This document shows, piece by piece, positions 33,206 to 41,483 of a DNA stretch of 64,000 nt. How positions within the stretch are numbered: the first letter of the stretch is position 1; each line of letters starts with the position of its first letter. A program made the translations under genes and the position numbers. The notes under the pieces were generated by a model. That model saw only the letters and a list, made by a program, of their open reading frames with translations. It was not told where the DNA came from and did not search any database. This DNA comes from DASUPK01 sp963763955 (GTDB taxonomy: Bacteria > Actinomycetota > Thermoleophilia > Solirubrobacterales > 70-9), in contig CAVXQP010000022.1 of the NCBI GenBank assembly GCA_963763955.1, forward strand, positions 124,001 through 188,000, given 5' to 3'.

Positions 33206-34428
33206 CAGTGCACGTCCTCCGGCCGAGTGTCCGGTTGGTCACCTTCGGCCTCGCGCAGCTCCTCGTCCTCCGCGTACTCCGCGCCGCGTTCGGCGAGCTG
33301 ACGAGCCCGGTCACTCGCACCGCGCTCCTCCTCGGCCGCGTGAGAGTCGGGTGAGCGCTCGTCGACCCCGTACCAACCGGGCACCTGGTCGCCGAGGACA
33401 TAGAGGTGGTCATAGAGCGAGTCGAGCGGCGGCTCCGGCGAGTTGTCGGCGAACTCGACCGCCTCCGTGACGAGCTTGTCCGCCTCGTCCCGAATCGCCT
33501 GGATTTCGTCCTCGGAGAGGACCTTCTCCTCGATCAGGCGGCGGGCGAAGCTCTCGATCGGGTCCTTCCGCTGCCACTCCTCGACCTCCTCCTTCTCCCG
33601 GTAGACCTCGGGATCCGCGGCGGAGTGGCCGCGGTAGCGATAGGTGAAGGCCTCGATCAGGGTCGGCTTGCGGTCCTCCCGCGCCATGCGGATGTGCTCC
33701 GCCACGGTCTCGCGGACGGCCAACACATCCATCCCGTCGACCCGGACACCAGGGACGCCGAGGCCCTCCGCCTTGTGGGAGAGATCGGGGACCGCCGAGT
33801 GCCGCTCGAGCGCCGTCCCCATCCCGTAGAGGTTGTTCTCGACCAGGAAGACGACCGGCAGGCTCCAGAGCGCCGCCAGGTTCATCGTCTCGCCGAAGTT
33901 GCCCGTGTTCGAGGCGCCGTCGCCGAACATGCAGACAGTGACCTCGTCGGTCCCGCGGTAGTCGGAGGAGAGCGCCAGCCCCGCTGCCAGCGGCAGGTTG
34001 CCGCCGACGATCCCGTAGCCGCCCATGAAACGCCGCTCGGCGTCGAAGATGTGCATCGAGCCGCCCCGGCCGCCGGAGGTGCCGTCCACCCGACCGAAGA
34101 GCTCCGCCATCACTCGCTTCGGATCGGTGCCGCGCGCGATCGCGTGTCCGTGTGTGCGGTAGGTGCCGATCAGGTAGTCGTCCGGCCGCATCACCGAGGT
34201 CGTGCCGACGATGGTGGCCTCCTCGCCGATCGCAAGGTGCAGGAAGCCTCCGGCCTTGGCGCGCTGATACTGCCGGCCCGCCTCCTCCTCGAAGCGGCGG
34301 ATCAGAGCCATCTGGCTGAGCAGCTCGCGACAGGTCGCCTCGTCGGGGAGCTTCGTCTTGACCGCGCCCGCCTTGCCGTCGGACGATCCGGTCGCCCGTC
34401 GCGTCGTCTTCGTCTTGCTCTGGGCCAC
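33205..34428 (-). CDS. 2-oxoacid dehydrogenase E1 component, alpha subunit
   Basis: 407 residues from GTG 34428. The thiamine diphosphate site is GDGASNTGNFGETMN (GDG-x(n)-N), with YRTHGHAIARG, GGRGGSMHIFD and RYRGHSAADPEVYR loops typical of pyruvate-type E1alpha. An N-terminal tail of about 28 residues and a C-terminal extension of about 60 charged residues (starting near DERSPDSHAAEEERG) lie outside the conserved fold. It opens the E1alpha-E1beta-E2 operon. Confidence 0.92.
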   Translation of the reverse strand: MAQSKTKTTRRATGSSDGKAGAVKTKLPDEATCRELLSQMALIRRFEEEAGRQYQRAKAGGFLHLAIGEEATIVGTTSVMRPDDYLIGTYRTHGHAIARGTDPKRVMAELFGRVDGTSGGRGGSMHIFDAERRFMGGYGIVGGNLPLAAGLALSSDYRGTDEVTVCMFGDGASNTGNFGETMNLAALWSLPVVFLVENNLYGMGTALERHSAVPDLSHKAEGLGVPGVRVDGMDVLAVRETVAEHIRMAREDRKPTLIEAFTYRYRGHSAADPEVYREKEEVEEWQRKDPIESFARRLIEEKVLSEDEIQAIRDEADKLVTEAVEFADNSPEPPLDSLYDHLYVLGDQVPGWYGVDERSPDSHAAEEERGASDRARQLAERGAEYAEDEELREAEGDQPDTRPEDVH

Positions 34429-34496
34429 GGGCTCAGCCTACTCCCGGGGCTGCGGCCGGTCGAGATCTCGCTGGGACGAAGCTCAGGAAGGCCGGT

Positions 34497-34640
34497 TCAG
34501 GGCGTCCACTTCGCGGCCAGCGTTCCGGTGAATTGCACGGCGCCGAAGACGCTGCCGACGGCCATGCAGAAGAGGCGGCTTGGACAGGAGACGCCAGCCA
34601 GATGCGGGGAGCCGCTGTAGGGGTTGCACCCTACTGCCGT
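34497..34640 (-). pseudogene. Remnant of a secreted Cys-rich repeat protein
   Basis: The minus strand encodes about 45 residues including AGVSCPSRLFCMAVGSVFGA and AAKWTP before a TGA at 34497. The SCPS-x(3)-C-x-AVG pattern is typical of repeat units in exported actinobacterial proteins. No start, signal or further repeat is present, and the 5' side runs into the neighbouring gene, so it looks like a decayed 3' fragment. Confidence 0.35.
34617..34634. terminator. Hairpin at the end of the isomerase-like gene
   Basis: GTAGGG (34617-34622) and CCCTAC (34629-34634) flank the loop GTTGCA and include the stop codon of the isomerase-like gene. No U tract. Its GGGTTGC-ACCC core resembles the two pur-cluster hairpins. 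Confidence 0.4.
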
Positions 34641-35231
34641 TGTGAAGCTCTGACCGCCTCCTCGAGCTTGTCGTCCCCCCAGAAGAGCCCCTCGCCGACG
34701 GCGATCGTGGGAATCCCCTCGACACCCCGCTCGATCGCCTTGTCCGTCGCCGCGCGGAGCTTGTCCTTCACCGACTGGGTCTCGATCCCCTTCAGCACGG
34801 CGTTCGGGTGCAGCTCGCAGGCCGCCGCGGCGACCAGGACGTTGTCGACATCGCTCATGTCGCGGCCGGCGGCGAATACCTGGCGGAAGCAGGCGAGGGA
34901 GAAGGAGACGACCCGGCCGGACTCCTTCGCGTAGATCGCCGCCCGGACCGGGTTGAGCGAGTAGTTCTCGATCGGCCAGCCCTCCGGGTAGACGACCTCG
35001 GGCAGGCCCCGATCGTCAGCCCGCCGCTGGATCTCGGCGAAGTCGGCGCTGCGGTCCTCCTCGAAGGACCAGGGACGCCTGCCGGTCGTCTTCAGCACAT
35101 GCCCGAAGGAGATCGGCTGCCACTCCGGCTGCTCGACTCTGCGCCTCGGCGAATAGGCCGCTGATCCGCTCCGCCGCCAGGTAGGAGTACGGCGAGTTGA
35201 AGTCGTAGAAGAAGACGGCACGCTCGCTCAT
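34631..35231 (-). pseudogene. DsbA-fold 2-hydroxychromene-2-carboxylate isomerase-like protein, frameshifted
   Basis: Two frames together encode one protein of about 200 residues. From ATG 35231, MSERAVFFYDFNSPYSYLAA gives the first strand and helix of the HCCA isomerase family; from about 35140 the next frame continues VEQPEWQPISFGHVLKTTGR to ERGVEGIPTIAVGEGLFWGD. The break lies within 35136-35153 and is repaired by removing one base. There is no CxxC, so it is not a thiol oxidase but a glutathione-transferase-kappa-like isomerase. It lies 7 bases from the upstream TMEM175-like gene. A sequencing error is as likely as true decay. Confidence 0.72.
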
Positions 35232-35238
35232 CCACACC

Positions 35239-35829
35239 TCACAGGTCAGGGCTCCGCATTCCCGCAAGCATGTAGTAGGCAGCGACCGCGGCGACGATGA
35301 TCAAGACCACCGCCGGGCTGATGAAGGCCATGATGACCGCGACCAGGTAGAGCGGGCTCCCGATCATGAACCCGACGGACATGCGGCGAACCTCCTCGTC
35401 GGGTATCTCGACCCCGAGCTCGCGACGGTGCTTGACGATGTACGTCCAGAACAGGTTGAAGGCGATCCCCATCGCGAGGAACGCCAGCGCGTACACGAGC
35501 GCGGCCACCTTCTCGTCGGCGCCGGACTTGAGGTGCTCCGCCATCAGCGCGGTCGAGAACGGGATGAAGACGACCGTCATCAACACCAGCAGATTGAGGT
35601 AGAGGACAGGTCGGTCGGTTCGCTTGAGATGGTCGAGCAGGCCGTGGTGGTTGACCCAGATGATCCCGATCACCCAGAAGCTGACGAAGAAGGAGGCGAA
35701 GGAGGGCCACTCCTCCTTGAGCTGGTGCCACAGGTTCTCGCCGCCCGGAACGTTGATCTCCAGCACCAGCAGCGTGATCGCGACCGCGAAGACCCCGTCG
35801 GAAAAGGCCTCCAGGCGATTGGTCTTCAT
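35239..35829 (-). CDS. TMEM175-like potassium channel family protein (DUF1211)
   Basis: 196 residues with about six membrane helices. The opening NRLEAFSDGVFAVAITLLVL carries the FSD signature of helix 1 in TMEM175-type channels, which are potassium channels in bacteria; WVNHHGLLDHLKRTDR follows after helix 3. The length fits the bacterial single-repeat form, which assembles as a tetramer. It lies three bases downstream of lpd, probably in the same transcript. The physiological role here is unknown. Confidence 0.86.
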   Translation of the reverse strand: MKTNRLEAFSDGVFAVAITLLVLEINVPGGENLWHQLKEEWPSFASFFVSFWVIGIIWVNHHGLLDHLKRTDRPVLYLNLLVLMTVVFIPFSTALMAEHLKSGADEKVAALVYALAFLAMGIAFNLFWTYIVKHRRELGVEIPDEEVRRMSVGFMIGSPLYLVAVIMAFISPAVVLIIVAAVAAYYMLAGMRSPDL

Positions 35830-35832
35830 CTC

Positions 35833-37200
35833 CTACGCGTGGATCGCCCAGCCGTCGACGGCGCGGGCGCCGTCGAGCACCGCCTCCGACATCGTCGGGT
35901 GCGGGTGGATGATCCGCTGCAGCTCCGGGTAGCCGCCCTCGAGCGCCATCACGTTGCAGATCTCGCTGATCATGTCGCAGGCGATGTTGCCGACTATGTG
36001 GGCGCCGAGGATCTCGCCGTACTCGGGGTCGCCGACGATCTTCACCAGGCCGGCGCGGTCGTCGTAGACCACCGAGGCGCCGGCGCCCCCCAGCTTGAAC
36101 TTGCCGACCTTGATCTGGCGGCCGGTCTCCTTGGCCTGCTCCTCGGTCATCCCGACGCTCGCCACCTGCGGATGGGTGAAGGTCGCACCGGGGACGAGGT
36201 CGATGTTGACCGGCTCGGTCTCGTGACCGGCAGCGGTCTCGACGGCGACCACGCCCTCCTCCTCGGCCTTGTGGGCGAGGGCGGGGCCGCGGACGAGGTC
36301 GCCGATCGCGAAGACGCCCTCCGCCGAGGTGCGCTGGAAGTCGTCGATCTCGATCTGGCCGCGATCGTTGGTCTTCACGCCGGCCGCATCGAGGTTGAGG
36401 GGATCGGTGTCGGGACGCCGTCCCCCCGCGATCACCAGATAGTCGGCCTTGATCTCCTGATCGCCGGCCTTGACCTTGACGCCCGACTTCTGCTCCTCGA
36501 CGCTCTCGACCTTCGTGCCGGTCAGTACCTCCATGCCGTCCTTCTTGAACTGCCGCTCCACCACACGGGCCATGTCCTTGTCCTCCAGGGGGAGGATCTG
36601 CTCGAGCATCTCGATCAGGGTCACCTCGACTCCCATGCGGGAGTAGGCGGAGGCGATCTCCGAGCCGGACGCGCCGGCGCCGGCGATCACCAGCGATTTG
36701 GGCATCGAATCGAGGGAATAGGCGCCCCAGGTGTCGATCACCCGGTCCGAGAAGTCGACTCCGGGAATCGGCAGCGCGACCGATCCGGTGGCGATCACGA
36801 TCGCCTTGGCCTGATGCGTGTCGTCGCCGACCTTGACGTCGCGTGGGCCGGCGAGCGACGCCTCGTCGTGGAGGAACTCGACCTTGTTCTTGTTCCAGAG
36901 GAACTCGACGCCGTCCTCGAGGGTCTTGGAGACCTTCGTGCGGCGCTCCTGCAGCCCCTTCCAATCGATCGAGGTCCCACTCGCCTTGATGCCGAGGTCG
37001 GCGCCATCCGAGCTGACCGCGTGAAAGATCTCGGCGGTGTGCAGGACCGTCTTGGCCGGGATGCAGGCGTAATTCAGGCAGCGGCCACCCGCCTTGTCCC
37101 GCTCGACGACTGCTGTCTTCTGACCCAGCTGGGCGGCGCGAATGGCGGCCACGTAACCGCCCGGGCCGCCTCCGATCACGATCACGTCGTACTCGGCCAT
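35833..37200 (-). CDS. lpdA: Dihydrolipoyl dehydrogenase, E3
   Basis: 455 residues. FAD-binding GGGPGGYVAAIRAAQLG, the redox disulfide in GGRCLNYACIPAKTVL, the NAD-binding AGAGASGSEIASAY and the C-terminal dimer-interface IHPHPTMSE with the catalytic His-Glu pair are all visible. It reoxidises the lipoyl arm of E2 and passes electrons to NAD. It lies upstream of the E1-E2 genes on the same strand, separated by two small genes, so the complex is fully encoded within 8 kb. Confidence 0.95.
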   Translation of the reverse strand: MAEYDVIVIGGGPGGYVAAIRAAQLGQKTAVVERDKAGGRCLNYACIPAKTVLHTAEIFHAVSSDGADLGIKASGTSIDWKGLQERRTKVSKTLEDGVEFLWNKNKVEFLHDEASLAGPRDVKVGDDTHQAKAIVIATGSVALPIPGVDFSDRVIDTWGAYSLDSMPKSLVIAGAGASGSEIASAYSRMGVEVTLIEMLEQILPLEDKDMARVVERQFKKDGMEVLTGTKVESVEEQKSGVKVKAGDQEIKADYLVIAGGRRPDTDPLNLDAAGVKTNDRGQIEIDDFQRTSAEGVFAIGDLVRGPALAHKAEEEGVVAVETAAGHETEPVNIDLVPGATFTHPQVASVGMTEEQAKETGRQIKVGKFKLGGAGASVVYDDRAGLVKIVGDPEYGEILGAHIVGNIACDMISEICNVMALEGGYPELQRIIHPHPTMSEAVLDGARAVDGWAIHA

Positions 37201-37231
37201 CTCTTCGACTCTATCGGAGGCCGAAATGCGG

Positions 37232-37834
37232 CTAGTCGGCGCCGGGCGGCGCCGGCATCTGGATCCGGGCCATCGCGCGGATCATGAAGTAGAAGAGCGT
37301 TGCCGAGCCCGCCAGGAGCAACGTCGTGCCGACGGCCTGGAGGACGGAGCTGACCACTACCAGCCCGAAGGCGCTCGCCAGCATCACCAGAAGCAGGACC
37401 GTCTGGAAGCCGAGCACGGCCCAGTAGCGGGCCTGCCACATGCCGACCGTCATCGCCCAGAGGACGCCCGTGAAGAAGATGATCGGAAGTGGCTTGATGT
37501 GACGCCCCCCGGCTTCCACGCCGGCGATCGCGAGGCCGGCCGAGACGGTGAAGATGAGCGCGAGCACCGTCGACGCGATCGCACCCACCGTCACCGCGGT
37601 CGGCCGGTCGCCCTGCTCCAGGGGCTCGAGCTTGGCGCGGGCTTCCGCGTTGCGCTCCTCGTAGCGGCGCGCCATCCGCTCCTGGAAGGACTCCGACTGC
37701 GCGCCGTCTCCATTGGAATCCGCGGCATCCTGCATCGGCCGCGCCTGTGCATCGACCGGGACCGGCTCCCGGTCGCCCGAGCGGCGCTTTCTCTTCTGGC
37801 GCTGGGCGCGCTTTCTGTCTCGCGCGCCGGCCAT
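37232..37834 (-). CDS. Membrane protein with basic N-terminal tail
   Basis: 200 residues from ATG 37834, overlapping the restored thiE stop (TGATG). The first 35 residues are highly basic (AQRQKRKRRSGDR), followed by a coiled segment (ERMARRYEERNAEARAKLEP) and four hydrophobic helices from about residue 85. No family is recognised. The open frame continues upstream into thiE only because of the frame break there. Coupling to thiE suggests co-expression; a link to thiamine is not shown. Confidence 0.65.
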   Translation of the reverse strand: MAGARDRKRAQRQKRKRRSGDREPVPVDAQARPMQDAADSNGDGAQSESFQERMARRYEERNAEARAKLEPLEQGDRPTAVTVGAIASTVLALIFTVSAGLAIAGVEAGGRHIKPLPIIFFTGVLWAMTVGMWQARYWAVLGFQTVLLLVMLASAFGLVVVSSVLQAVGTTLLLAGSATLFYFMIRAMARIQMPAPPGAD

Positions 37835-38473
37835 CAGCCGCGGGTCTCCTCGCGGGCAGCGGGATCGACGGCGTCGAAGAGCGTGGTGGCCGCCGCCCGT
37901 GGATCCTCGGCATCTCGAATCGCCCGTCACCACGCAGACCCGCGTGGCGCCCGCTGCGATGACCTGATCGACGTTGCCGCTGTCGATCCCGCCGATCGCG
38001 AACCAGGGCTGTGCGGCGACCTCGGCGGCTTCACGGATCAGCTCGAGCCCGGTTGCTGGTCGCCCCTCCTTGGTGGGGGTTTCCCAGATCGGGCCGACGC
38101 TGATGTAGTCGACGGGGCTCTTGGCCGCCGCCTCGACCTGCCCGCGATTGTGGGTGGAGAGGCCGATGATCGCGTCGGGCCCCATGATCCGGCGGGCTTC
38201 CGCCGGGTCCATGTCGTCCTGGCCGAGGTGGACACCATCGGCACGCAGCTCGAGCGCGAGATAGGGGTCGTCGTTGACGATGAACAGCGCCGAATAGGTG
38301 TTGGCCAGCCGCCGGAAGGTATGGCCGGAGCGCTCGATCACGCGGCGTGGGTGCTCTCGATCGCGCAGCTCGATCATGCCCGCACCACCGCTCATCGCAG
38401 CGTTCAGCATCAACTCCGGGTCTCGCCCGTGCGGCAGGGCGTCGCAGACGAAGTAGAGGCGAGCCCAGCGCAA
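37834..38473 (-). CDS. thiE: Thiamine-phosphate synthase (frameshifted near its 3' end)
   Basis: ThiE joins HMP-PP and the thiazole phosphate into thiamine phosphate. Motifs are LYFVCDALP, GAGMIELRDRE, FIVNDDPYLALELRADGVHL, GLSTHN and YISVGPIWETPTK, GGIDSGNVDQVIAAGATRV. After VCVV an extra base (T at 37927 on the plus strand) breaks the frame; removing it restores RAIRDAEDPRAAATTLFDAV and a TGA at 37834. The likely start is TTG 38473, since the open frame upstream runs into the riboswitch on the other strand. It is divergent from the thiO-thiSG genes. Confidence 0.82.
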
Positions 38474-38511
38474 CCGCTGACGCCGCAGCTCCCCGATCGC
38501 CTCGGGCGGTG

Positions 38512-38552
38512 CTAGATCCGGCGGCGGTCTTTGTGGCCTCCGAATATGTTGG
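38512..38552 (-). promoter_or_regulatory. Promoter-like 41-base repeat, copy 2 (upstream of thiE)
   Basis: It begins CCAACAT, contains GCCACAAA and ends GATCTAG on the minus strand, 33 of 41 bases identical to the copy before the rhomboid gene. It ends 38 bases before the chosen thiE start. A promoter role fits its position and direction but is not proven. Confidence 0.4.
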
Positions 38553-38605
38553 CCGGGGCGGCGTCGTTCACTCCAGGAGGAGCGTAGATCAGCGAGTACG
38601 ATGGA

Positions 38606-38702
38606 TGGGCAACGGGAGCCCACCAACGGGCTGAGAGGGCGGCTGAAGCGCCGCCGACCGTCTGAACCTGATCCGGGTAATGCCGGCGCAGGGAGGTTGG
38701 AG
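38606..38702 (+). promoter_or_regulatory. TPP riboswitch (thi-box)
   Basis: The RNA shows the conserved pyrimidine-sensing CTGAGA (38631-38636) after a GCCC-ACCAAC-GGGC hairpin (38618-38631), then ACCTGATCCGGGTAATGCC and GCGCAGGGA (38666-38694). CAAC (38610-38613) and GTTG (38696-38699) can close the P1 helix. It lies just upstream of thiO, so thiamine pyrophosphate probably represses the thiO-thiSG message. The ending near the start codon suggests control of translation initiation. Confidence 0.93.
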
Positions 38703-38724
38703 CGCCTCGGCCCGGACAGGCGCG

Positions 38725-39892
38725 ATGGCTGACCACACAGACAAGGAATTCGACGCGATCATCGTCGGGGGCGGCGTGATCGGGCTTGCCTCGGCCTGGC
38801 GCGCCGCGGGACGGGGCGCGCGCGTCTGCGTGCTCGAGCGCGACCATCCTGCCGCCGGTGCGACGGGGGTCGCCGCGGGCATGCTCGCCCCGGGCGGCGA
38901 GGCGTCCTGGGGCGAGGAGGCGCTCCTCGCTTTCAACCTCGAATCGCTGCGGCGCTGGCGGGCGTTCGCGGCAGAGCTCGAGCGGGCGTCCGGCATCGAG
39001 CTGGGATTCGCCGAGCCCGGAGCGCTCCACGTCGCCCTCGATCGCGACGAGGCGGAGGAGCTGCGGCGTCGCTACGAGCTCCACCGGCGCCTCGGCATCT
39101 CCTCGGAGTGGCTCTCCGGGCGCGCCTGCAGGGACCTCGAACCCGGGCTGGCCACGGCCGTTCGGGGTGGCGCGCGCGTCTCGGGGGAGGCAAGCGTGGA
39201 TCCCAGGCGGGTTGTTGCCGCGCTACTCGCCGCCCTGGAGCGGGAGGAGGTTCCTGTCCACACGGGCGCGGAGGTGACCTCCGCCGATCGAGACGGCTGC
39301 GTCTGGCGGGTGGGGACCTCTGACGGTCGCAGCTTCACCTCGCCGAGCTTGGTGCTGGCCGCCGGCTGCTGGTCGGGACGGATGGACTGGATTCCGCCTG
39401 AGGCGAGGCCTCCTGTTCGTCCCGTCAAGGGGGAGATCCTGACGCTGCGCGGCTCCGCGAGCGAGCCCGTCTGCGAGGGCATCGTCGCCGGCGAGCGCGT
39501 CTACATGGTGCCCCGCTCGGACGGCAGGCTGGTGGTCGGCGCGACCGTGGAGGAGCGCGGCTTCGACTCAGCGGTTACCGCCGGAGGAGTACACGAGCTG
39601 CTGCGCGAGGCCTACCGCCTGATTCCGGAGATCGCGGAGCTCGAGCTGATCGAGACGACCGCCGGATTGCGGCCCGGATCGCCGGACAACGCCCCGCTGA
39701 TCGGGACGAGCGCGGCCGAGGGCCTGCTGATCGCCACCGGCCACTTCCGAAACGGTGTTCTGCAGGCACCGCTGACCGCGGATTGCATCGCGGCCCTGCT
39801 CGCGAGGCAGGATCCCGACGTCGATCTCGACTCGTTTCTCGCCGCGGCGCTTTGCCGGGCGCTCCGCCGAGACCGCGGTGGAGGTCGCATGA
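38725..39892 (+). CDS. thiO: Glycine oxidase ThiO (frameshifted near its 3' end)
   Basis: ThiO oxidises glycine to iminoacetate for thiazole synthesis. FAD motifs are DAIIVGGGVIGLASAWRAA and GVAAGMLAPGGEAS; PVKGEILTLRG and TAGLRPGSPDNAPLIG complete the D-amino-acid oxidase-like fold. At 39835-39837 a TTT run appears one base too long: with two T the protein continues SFSPRRFAGRSAETAVEVA and stops at TGA 39890-39892, overlapping the thiS-thiG ATG. As read, the frame instead runs into thiS and mimics a triple fusion. Start ATG 38725 lies about 25 bases after the riboswitch core. Confidence 0.86.
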
Positions 39893-40863
39893 GGGTCGAA
39901 CTCAACGGGGAGCCCACGGCTCTCCCGGACGGAGCCACCGTTGCCGCTGCGATCGAGGCCTCGGGGGCGGCGGCGCGGCGTGGCGTGGCGGTCGCCGTGG
40001 ACGGCGAGGTCGTGCCTCGCAGCGAGTGGGACGCGACCCGCCTGCACGAGGGCGAGAAGATCGAGGTTCTCGCGGCGATCCAGGGCGGCGCGGAGGACGG
40101 CTTCGAGCTCGGCGGTCGGAGCTGGGGATCCCGGCTGATCGTCGGGACCGGGGGCTTCCGCTCACTCGAGCAGATGGAGGAGGCCCTGATCGCTTCCGGC
40201 ACGGAGATCGTCACCGTGGCGCTGAGGCGCGTGGACCCCGAGGCAGAGGGGTCGGTCCTCGATCTGATCCGAGGGCTCGAGCTGTTCGCGCTTCCGAATA
40301 CGGCGGGCTGCTACACGGCACGCGACGCCGTCCGAACGGCCAAGCTGGCCCGGGAGGCGTTCGAGACCGACTGGATCAAGCTCGAGGTGATCGGCGACGA
40401 CCGCACGCTGCTGCCAGACGCGGTCCAGCTGGTCGAGGCCGCCGAGACGCTGGTCGACGATGGTTTCACGGTGCTCCCCTACACCAACGACGACCCGATC
40501 CTCGCGCGCCGGCTGGAGGAGGTGGGCTGCGCCGCGGTGATGCCGCTGGGATCCCCGATCGGCTCTGGAATGGGGATCCGCAACCCATACAACGTGCGGA
40601 TCATCGCCGAGAGCGCGGGCGTGCCGGTCATCCTCGACGCGGGTATCGGCACGGCCTCGGACGCCACGCTCGCGATGGAGCTGGGCTGCGATGGGGTGCT
40701 GCTGGCGAGCTCGGTGTCGAGGGCGGAGGACCCGGCGGGGATGGCGACCGCCATGCGGGCCGCGGTCGAGGCCGGCTGGACCGCTCGCCGGGCGGGGCGG
40801 ATTCCCCGCCGGCTGCACGCCGACGCCTCGACGCCCTTCGAGGGCCAGCCGGACCTGTCCTAG
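39889..40863 (+). CDS. thiSG: Fused sulfur carrier ThiS - thiazole synthase ThiG
   Basis: 324 residues from ATG 39889. Residues 1-66 are ThiS, ending IEVLAAIQGG, where the Gly-Gly normally forms the free C-terminus that carries sulfur. The chain continues without a stop or start codon into ThiG (ELGGRSWGSRLIVGTGGFRS, KLEVIGDDRTLLPD, AAVMPLGSPIGSG, VILDAGIGTASDA). The catalytic Lys lies in WIKLEV. The fusion junction shows no sign of a frame error. How the Gly-Gly is activated while internal is open; a cut or an alternative sulfur route is needed. Confidence 0.88.
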   Translation: MRVELNGEPTALPDGATVAAAIEASGAAARRGVAVAVDGEVVPRSEWDATRLHEGEKIEVLAAIQGGAEDGFELGGRSWGSRLIVGTGGFRSLEQMEEALIASGTEIVTVALRRVDPEAEGSVLDLIRGLELFALPNTAGCYTARDAVRTAKLAREAFETDWIKLEVIGDDRTLLPDAVQLVEAAETLVDDGFTVLPYTNDDPILARRLEEVGCAAVMPLGSPIGSGMGIRNPYNVRIIAESAGVPVILDAGIGTASDATLAMELGCDGVLLASSVSRAEDPAGMATAMRAAVEAGWTARRAGRIPRRLHADASTPFEGQPDLS

Positions 40864-40872
40864 CCGGCCGGA

Positions 40873-41472
40873 CTACTCAGAGCGACGCGAGCGTCCTGCG
40901 ATTCGGTCGATCCCCTCCCCGATGGCGCCGAAGGCCCAACCCATCCCGTGGGCAGCGCGGTTCACCAGTGAGTCGTCGACTGGTGCGGCGACCCGGTCGG
41001 GATCGGTGCCCAGCTCCACGGCTGCCTGGCGGACTGCATCCAGCTCGGACTCGAATCGCCCGGCCCATCCCGCGCAGAACTCGGCCAGGTCGCCGTCCCG
41101 ACGCGACCGCGCCAACTCGGCGAGCTGGCGAAGTAGCGTCGTCAAGTGGTCGGCGTCCAGAACGGCGAAGCGCACCACCATGCCCGTGTCGCCGCCGCGA
41201 TCGGTGACGGCGGTGCGCAGATCTGCGAACCCCGCACCGACGCCCTGTGCCATGGGCCAGCCGCGGAGCCCGTAGGCCTCGGTCCGCGGCCGGAGCTCCT
41301 CGAGCAGGCGCTCGGCCTCGGCGGCGCCTCGCTCCAGGCTCTCGCCCACGGCCGTGCCCTCCAGCGCGCCGGCCAGCCGGCTCCAGCGGTGGGCCAGGTG
41401 GCGCGCCGACGCATACAGCTCCCGGTAGGCGCGGTGTTCGGCGGGATGCAGTTTCGGCTTCTCCTCGGTCAC
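40873..41472 (-). CDS. Helical hypothetical protein, last gene of the udgX operon
   Basis: 199 residues from GTG 41472, 11 bases after the udgX stop. The protein is mostly alpha-helical and soluble (HPAEHRAYRELYASARHLAH, LLEELRPRTEAYGLRGWPMA, LLRQLAELARSRRDGDLAEF). No catalytic motif, membrane helix or known family is seen. The longer frame to 41811 lies over udgX and is discarded. Its position in a putative LexA-controlled operon makes a DNA-damage role possible. Confidence 0.65.
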   Translation of the reverse strand: MTEEKPKLHPAEHRAYRELYASARHLAHRWSRLAGALEGTAVGESLERGAAEAERLLEELRPRTEAYGLRGWPMAQGVGAGFADLRTAVTDRGGDTGMVVRFAVLDADHLTTLLRQLAELARSRRDGDLAEFCAGWAGRFESELDAVRQAAVELGTDPDRVAAPVDDSLVNRAAHGMGWAFGAIGEGIDRIAGRSRRSE

Positions 41473-41483
41473 GTCGGGTCGCT

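Noticed and set aside
32217..33413. Extension of the E2 frame over E1beta (855 residues)
   Set aside because: The lipoyl domain begins at ATG 32216, coupled to the E1beta stop; upstream residues are shadow sequence.
37232..38626. ThiE fused to a C-terminal membrane domain
   Set aside because: Removing the base at 37927 restores the normal ThiE end and a stop overlapping the ATG of a separate membrane gene.
38680..40863. Apparent ThiO-ThiS-ThiG triple fusion in one 727-residue frame
   Set aside because: With one T removed from 39835-39837, ThiO ends SFSPRRFAGRSAETAVEVA and a TGA overlaps the ThiS ATG, the usual arrangement. Only the ThiS-ThiG join stands.
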